DNA from: Oegoconia quadripuncta
Lineage: Eukaryota > Arthropoda > Insecta > Lepidoptera > Autostichidae
Length of the DNA stretch: 64,000 bases
Assembly (NCBI GenBank): GCA_949316235.1
Contig: OX438747.1
Location: forward strand, 27,160,618 to 27,224,617
Direction: 5' to 3'
Numbering within the stretch: position 1 is the stretch's first letter; each line of letters starts with the position of its first letter. The notes beneath the pieces were generated by a model. The model worked only from the letters and a program-made list of their open reading frames with translations, ran no database searches and was not told the origin of the DNA. The translations under genes and the position numbers were made by a program. Below are positions 58,643 to 64,000 of the stretch, piece by piece.

Positions 58643-59387
58643 CCAGCAATTGGTTGAAAAATTTCAAACGGATAACTTACATTCTCTTGTAATAAATTGA
58701 AAATTTAGAATCGGCTGAATCGATTTTGACAAACTATGTCTAATAACCACCGTTAGAATACCTGCTTTCAAATAAAAGAAATCGCATCCAAATCGGCTCA
58801 CCTGTTTAAGAACTGAGCTATGGTACCATAGACACACACACATAGCGGCCAAACTTATAACACCTCTCTCTTTACGTCTGAGATTAAAAAGGTGAACCGT
58901 GGATGTTGTTTCAAGCATGGCTACCCGTCCACGACCGACAATCGGTGGAACCGAAATGGAACGTACTGATTGCAATATTTCAACGCTCACGTCCTGCAAA
59001 AAGTCGGTCACAATATCGGTGATAACAGTATTGACGTAAAAATCGGCCCGATTATCGGCCCTACAAAAAGTCGTGAGCGGCAGCATTAAACTTTTCACGT
59101 TTCTCTGACGAGTGGTGATTTCGGATAAAGGTCGTGACATTGTACGTATACATATTTCCACAGATTTTATAATTGACTTTTGTGATAACACGGACAATCT
59201 ATTTTAGACTTGTGTTACTGGTATGTTCTGGTAGATGGTGGGTGGTTCGCCGAAATTGGAAATTCTGCCTAGATATCGAACCTAGCTATGTTTGTTAAAG
59301 CTCTTAAGGGCAAGTACGCTTTCTGACGCCCAGTTGCAAACGGCGTACCGATCGTAGTTAGTAATATACAACGATAAAAATAATAAA
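58643..59387. other. stretch with a 177-codon minus ORF, not recognised
   Basis: An ORF 59197-58664 (minus) is open but contains no motif I know; the region 58690-58850 reads like a LINE 3' part (AAGAAATCGCATCCAAATCG). Coding status is doubtful. Confidence 0.25.
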
Positions 59388-59665
59388 GTTCTCATTCCCA
59401 ATTTGGAAGGTCCAGGTTCGATCCCCAGGCAAGCCATGTACCAATGAGTTTTTAAATTTAATTGAATCCTACTGCTCTTAAACGGTGATGGAAAACATCG
59501 TGAGGAAACCTACATGCCTTAGAAATTAAAAAAAAAAATCAAAGGCATGTGAAGTCCCCAACCAGCGTGGCGGTCTATGGCCCACACTCATGCTCTAGGT
59601 CCATACTGCCTCAATATGAGGGAAAGTCTATATGCCTGCAGTGGGATGTTTATGAACTGATGATG
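59388..59665 (+). mobile_element. SINE-D, near full length
   Basis: CTCATTCCCAATTTGGAAGG, B box GGTTCGATCCCCAGGCAAGC, CTGCTCTTAAACGGTGATGG, CTGCAGTGGGATGTTTATGA. Confidence 0.75.
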
Positions 59666-59684
59666 TGAAATGGACCTCTTATTT

Positions 59685-60075
59685 GAGGGACTGGCCATCT
59701 TATCTCTGACAATCGGAACACAACATTGCTATTAACATTGCTGCTTGGCAAGATGGTGGTACCCTTTCTATAAGACGTCTTCTTTCATTCTGGTTGATTC
59801 TGCCGTCAAGCAGCAATGTTGATAGCATTGTTATTATTATTATTATTATTAAATTCTTTATTGCTCACAAAAATAAAATACAAAGAACATTTTTAATAGA
59901 TGATGCAGTGTACAAAGGCGGTCTTATCGCTGACGGCATTGTTGTGTTCCGGTTGTCAAAGATAAGGTAGCCAGTCCCCCAAATGTGTTGGGGTTTCCGG
60001 GTCAATACCTACGCTTCCACCTTCGACCTCATCTTCACTTAACATCAGGTGTGATTGAGGTCAAGTACAAACCTG
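59685..60075. mobile_element. two SINE-A fragments in inverted arrangement, one split by a LINE tail
   Basis: 59685-59757 is a minus-strand body piece. 59808-60075 is a plus-strand piece (GCCGTCAAGCAGCAATGTTG, then CGGTTGTCAAAGATAAGGTA to GAGGTCAAGTACAAACC) interrupted at 59836-59934. Confidence 0.75.
59836..59934 (-). mobile_element. LINE 3' tail inserted in SINE-A
   Basis: A TTATTATTATTATTATTAAA run, TTCTTTATTGCTCACAAAAA, then AAAGGCGGTCTTATCGCTGA. GCATTGTT occurs on both borders, a likely target duplication. Confidence 0.7.
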
Positions 60076-60186
60076 TTCACATGTCTGTATTCATCATACA
60101 AACATATCCCCTAGCGGGATTCGAACCCACGACCTCTTGGTAAAGCAGACAACTTCTAACCACTACCTACATCAAACAGGTCGTCA
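60075..60186 (-). mobile_element. SINE-B head fragment
   Basis: ATGTCTGTATTCATCATACA, CTAGCGGGATTCGAACCCAC, ATCAAACAGGTCGTC. Confidence 0.78.
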
Positions 60187-60477
60187 AAATAAAATATGAC
60201 CTCTATCTAGTCACAATTCCCCAATAACCTGTCGGAACACCGCATCGGCGACATTTATCACAGGGCGTCGTTCAGACCCGTCGAATTCATAAAATTATGC
60301 TTTAATATCAGAATACTTTCGAAGTATTCGATTGGGGCATATAAATCTTAGTTGATGAAGTTCTTCAGATTGTTGGAGAACTTTGATCGCAGTTGTTCAC
60401 CTAGATGGGTCAATGAAAACAATGTAGAGTTTCAACTGAGGTCCCGGGTTGAATCCCCTCAAGGTAAAGCAGTACTT

Positions 60478-60616
60478 TTTTTTTTCAGGGAAACGCATTA
60501 AGCGTACCGCTCGCCTGGGCGACGGCGAGACGGTTATGTGGGACTCCCCTCCCTATCGGGGGTATCCCACCCACTAAAACCCCGCGGCGATCTTACCTAT
60601 TAACCTAAAGCTAAGT
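60478..60616 (-). mobile_element. retroposon with exact 17-bp target duplication
   Basis: AAGGTAAAGCAGTACTT flanks it at 60461-60477 and 60617-60633. The 139-bp insert begins with a T-run and CAGGGAAACGCATTAAGCGT and includes CCCTCCCTATCGGGGGTATC. On minus it ends in poly(A), as retroposed sequence does. Confidence 0.88.
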
Positions 60617-60633
60617 AAGGTAAAGCAGTACTT

Positions 60634-60894
60634 AGCTTTAACTTAATAAAATTTGTAAATAAGACGGGGTGCATGTACACACGGTTATCACAATTTGGTG
60701 CGCAGGGGCCTATGCACAGGGTTAGGACCCGATTTCGAAAGACATATGTATAAGGGAAAGCCATTTGTGCGACGCCAGATAATCGAAGTGCCATATGAAC
60801 GAAACGACATTTAGCCGATGGGCCATTTAATCGTAAAGACGAATATGCGATCTTATAGAGGTATATTAGAAATGTAATTTTGAATAACTATAAG
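60634..60894. other. stretch, nothing recognised
   Basis: Mixed composition; short ORFs only. Confidence 0.3.
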
Positions 60895-61340
60895 CTTAAA
60901 AAAAATGTTAAATTTTTTAAGCTACTGCTTGCTCAAAATGCAATTTTCCCCTGAGAAGAACAAGCAAGAAACTCGAAGGGTTGCTCTTTAAAATCAAGCT
61001 TTGATTTTACATAAAGGTTTTTATATTACAAAAAGGTTTTTATATTTCATTATTAATTGTGAAATAGCCTGGCATGCGAACGATCTGATTATGTCCAGGG
61101 ATGATTATCATCTAAATAGTCTGATATTTTTATAATATGCTTTGTTAATAAGTTTCTGTTTTATAGTATCTTTAAATTTATTGAGAGGAAGATTTTGTAT
61201 ATCAACTGGAACCTTATAGAAAAAGCGTATACATAACCCTTTGAATGAATTACTGACTTTGCGGAGGCGAGTTATGTGACCTGCAAGTTTATCTTTATTT
61301 CTTGTATTGACATCATGTTTATCACTATTTTTTTCCTAAA
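60895..61340 (-). mobile_element. LINE-a C-terminus and 3' end, longest copy
   Basis: CCCCTGAGAAGAACAAGCAA, ATCATCTAAATAGTCTGATA, then reversed coding sequence (GATTTTGTATATCAACTGGA, GACTTTGCGGAGGCGAGTTA, ATTTCTTGTATTGACATCAT). Confidence 0.82.
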
Positions 61341-61756
61341 TGATGCTATATTTTTTTGACATACATTAGATTTGCTGGAAAAGATCTTTTTATTAACCTT
61401 AACCTGACCTTATTGTCCATATTTTCTGACAGTAATCTATTTGTATTTCTTGTAATATATAATATTACAAAAAAATTATAACTACTTACCTTACTAACAT
61501 TCATCCACTCACTGTTAAATAAACTTGAAATGAAACTATAGTAATCGTCTTTTAAACTTTCTCGTACACTCGTAATAGTTCGATGCAGTAACAAATAACA
61601 CGTCAGTCACTAACCGAGCACAAAACTATACTGAATATAATAGCAGGGGTTAATATCCTGGGGTTTATGGTTGAATTTAATAGAATAGGGAACCCTGTAT
61701 TGCTTATAGGACAGCAAGAGTAAAGGGAGCGTGCCCGCCGGACGTTTTCGCGAAAA

Positions 61757-62250
61757 ACCGTATTAATAAACCAATCTCAATACAAGTCTTGAGGCTGTAT
61801 CACCCACGATGCGTCATAAGAAGTTGACGCTATCTCAAGCTCCGTGCTAATTTATAAACCAATCTTGAGGTCTACTGAGATCACTTCTCAAGTATTCGCC
61901 TCAGCGGCGAATGAATGGTAGTCTTGAGTTCCATTTATTAATACCTGAAACTCTTAATTGAGTACTGCTTGAGTAAGCACGCGCGTTTCAGATTTCAAGG
62001 TAGGTTTTTTTTTATTAAAAGCTGGTTTCGCGTTTGACTACAATCTCACCTGATGGAAAGTGACGATGTAGCCGAAGATGTAACACGCGCACCCAGTAAA
62101 TGCCTATTCACTCTAGACTTGAAGATCCCAAGGTTGTAAGTGTTTATTATTATTATTTATTATTAATTTAAGGTTTATTAATCAACACGTTTACTTGAGA
62201 CCAGTCACAAGACTGTTCTCAATCTTGAGAATGGTTTATTAATACGGGCC
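61757..62250 (-). mobile_element. MITE-N copy 9, split by LINE-c
   Basis: CCGTATTAATAAACCAATCT to TCAGATTTCAAGGTAGG (62006); resumes GGTTTATTAATCAACACGTT at 62168 and ends GGTTTATTAATACGGGCC. Confidence 0.83.
62007..62145 (-). mobile_element. LINE-c 3' end inside MITE-N
   Basis: TTTTTTTTATTAAAAGCTGG, CTACAATCTCACCTGATGGA, ATTCACTCTAGACTTGAAGA; same family as 24632-25248. Confidence 0.78.
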
Positions 62251-62271
62251 TTAGCATTCCTGAGATGTATT

Positions 62272-62480
62272 TTTAACCGACTTCAAAAAAGGAGGAGGTT
62301 CTGTATTCGGGGCGTATTTTTTAACACTTCAAAAAGGAATTTGTAAAATACTTTTTTTGTATGTACACCGATATCTCCGAAATTTCGCGAGCGATTCATG
62401 TGGTTCTTCCTGTAAATGAAAGGGTATACCGTCAAGTTGGTCCCATTGTAATTTCAGCGCAATCGGTTTAGTAGTTTTTT
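62272..62480 (+). repeat. dispersed repeat of the CCGACTTCAAAAAAGGAGGAGG type
   Basis: AACCGACTTCAAAAAAGGAG, GATATCTCCGAAATTTCGCG, CAGCGCAATCGGTTTAGTAG is a very common arthropod dispersed repeat motif; single copy in this window. Confidence 0.5.
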
Positions 62481-62641
62481 TTTGTAATCATGGTAAACAG
62501 CAGATTAGCATTACATATTTAGACGATTCTGTAGTTTTGCACAAGGAAACTACGAGTAGATACAGTTTGGGTTTGTATGAAAATAGTGTAGAGAAGGTCG
62601 GTGTGATTAGCAATAAATATGACAGATCGAAGATCAAAAAC

Positions 62642-62860
62642 TTTTTTCTATGCACGACGGGTTCGTACTTGACCGCAATCACACCTGATGTTAAGTGAAG
62701 ATGAGGTCGAAAGTAGAAACGTACTGACCCGGAAACCCCAACACATTTGGGGGACTGGATATCTTATCTCTGACAAACGGAACACAACCATGCTATTAAC
62801 ATTGCTGTTTGGCGGCAGATTTAGATAAGATGGTGGTAGCTAGCCAGGCGGACATTTAAA
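62642..62860 (-). mobile_element. SINE-A, 3' two-thirds
   Basis: CTTTTTTCTATGCACGACGG to GGCGGACATTTAAA; the tRNA-like head is lost. Confidence 0.86.
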
Positions 62861-62924
62861 TGCATAGCCCTTGGATTCACTTAAATTTTAAATTTAAATA
62901 AATTCATATATATACATATACAAC

Positions 62925-63025
62925 ACTTTATTGCATACACAGAAAACAATTACAGTGATACTTAAGAGTAAGATATACAAAAGGCGAGCTTATCCCTAAA
63001 AGAGATATCTTCCAGCAAACCCAAC
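62925..63025 (-). mobile_element. LINE 3' tail
   Basis: ACACTTTATTGCATACACAG, AAAGGCGAGCTTATCCCTAA, GATATCTTCCAGCAAACC; pair of 21525-21660. Confidence 0.6.
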
Positions 63026-63429
63026 ATAGGAAATAACAATAGTGAAGGGGAAACATAGAGTGCGCACAAGTAAAATGAAAATAAGAAAATAAATATTAAG
63101 TACATAATAATAAGTACATAAATAAGCCTACGAATATATAAATGAATATATACACGAACATATAAATGAATATATAAATACATATATTAATCATAATGTT
63201 TGGAACACCTAAATACTCAGTCAAATTCAAAAATGCTTTACTTAATAGGTACCCAGTTGTTTTACAGATACGAGCCGTTCGCGCAATTTGTCAACTGAGA
63301 CCTGCAGTGTCACTTAGAGATAGGTTTAAAGTGTATAACAATATTCTAAAATTTTCGTCACAGTACATTTTTATAAATCTAATAAATGTCAAAAAATATA
63401 GCATCATTTAGCAAAAAATATAGCATCAT

Positions 63430-63836
63430 ATTGGGTCTTTACCTATGAAATTGGAGTTTTTTTTTTCGTTAATCATAGTATGTACCAATTCCTGCGATTT
63501 TCAAAGTAATTAAATAAATGGAATATGATTTCAAGGTTTCACATGAAATATTTTTTTATTTCTGGGCTAAATCACATAATAAAAAAAATTTGAACAGAGC
63601 TCTTTTCATGTGCTTCCCATAATCATTTCTTAGATTCGCTGAATCTTTTATAAAGCGGTTACTTTTAAAAATTAACGCTGCCTATACTTAACTTAATATT
63701 ATCCGATAATACACATAAAGTTTAGCTAAATTTGGATTTGCCGTTCCCAAAAAAAAAATCAAAAATGTTTGTATGGAGAAAACAGTCTTAATGAAATTGT
63801 TCATACAAAACGTTAATTTCATAGGTAAAGGACCTA
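63430..63836 (+). mobile_element. mariner-type MITE-M, full copy
   Basis: TTGGGTCTTTACCTATGAAA at left, TTAGGTCCTTTACCTATGAA on minus at right. Confidence 0.78.
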
Positions 63837-64000
63837 ATTTAATGATAAACTTTAGAGGGTTATGCATATGTTTTTTCAATACGATTCCCAATGATGTATA
63901 AAATCTTCATTACAATAAATTTAAAGATTCTATAAAACAGAAATTAATTAAGAAAGCACATTATTATAAAATATCAGACTATTTGGATGATAATCAACCA
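63837..64000 (+). mobile_element. LINE-a C-terminal region, runs off the window
   Basis: GGGTTATGCATATGTTTTTT, AATCTTCATTACAATAAATT, ATCAGACTATTTGGATGATA; coding end of LINE-a, interrupted on its left by MITE-M. Confidence 0.75.

Noticed and set aside
58664..59197. 177-codon ORF on minus
   Set aside because: No recognisable domain, no splice or codon evidence, and part of the region reads like a LINE tail. Not called as a gene.
4030..60186. Many tRNA-like blocks with good A and B boxes
   Set aside because: All sit at the head of dispersed SINE copies with shared bodies, and none forms a complete cloverleaf with proper acceptor stem and terminator. No genuine tRNA gene is called.

Overview
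The window looks like nuclear DNA of a moth or butterfly. It is AT-rich, has long introns, and is packed with fragments of SINEs, LINEs, MITEs and Helitron-like elements. Many carry hallmarks I associate with Lepidoptera, such as tRNA-headed SINEs, Helitron-like ends of the type ...GCGAAGCCGCGGGCGGAAAGCTAGT, and LINE tails ending in TTTGACTTTGA or GATGATGA. There is no sign of operons, prokaryotic genes, CRISPR arrays or an rRNA gene. The species cannot be named from sequence alone. Family assignments of repeats rest on my recognition of motifs and on comparing copies inside this window.

Two genes can be supported, both on the minus strand. The first is a large neuronal-type cell adhesion gene, most like Drosophila klingon (klg). 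Nine coding exons were assembled by hand between 36253 (start codon) and 1269. All junctions have GT/AG sites and compatible phases, giving 398 residues: a signal peptide, three Ig domains and most of one fibronectin III domain. The 3' end (end of FNIII and probably a GPI signal) lies left of position 1. The second is an intact, intronless 721-codon reading frame (27755 to 25590). It is nested on the same strand inside the 15.3 kb intron 1 of klg. I do not recognise its family, and it is the best candidate here for an undescribed gene.

Layout: 1-1268 intron 9; 1269-10739 exons 9 to 4 with short, TE-filled introns, including a (CA)n tract beside the exon 6 donor and a 70-bp higher-order minisatellite filling intron 4; 10740-19422 intron 3, with a nest of LINE, MITE, Helitron-like DNA and a nearly perfect 320-bp-arm inverted repeat; 19423-20839 exons 3 and 2; 20840-36183 intron 1 with the nested gene; 36184-36291 exon 1; 36292-64000 sequence 5' of the klg start codon, made of repeats and unrecognised AT-rich DNA. 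No coding gene was found there, though a noncoding klg 5' exon could be hidden in it.

The repeat landscape is informative in itself. At least fourteen copies or large fragments of one tRNA-derived SINE, about twelve of a second, and many 3'-truncated LINE tails are present. Several insertions can be ordered in time by nesting, and some by exact target-site duplications. LINE tails sit close to the acceptor sides of klg exons 2 and 8. Two near-identical 0.4-kb direct repeats bracket exon 8.
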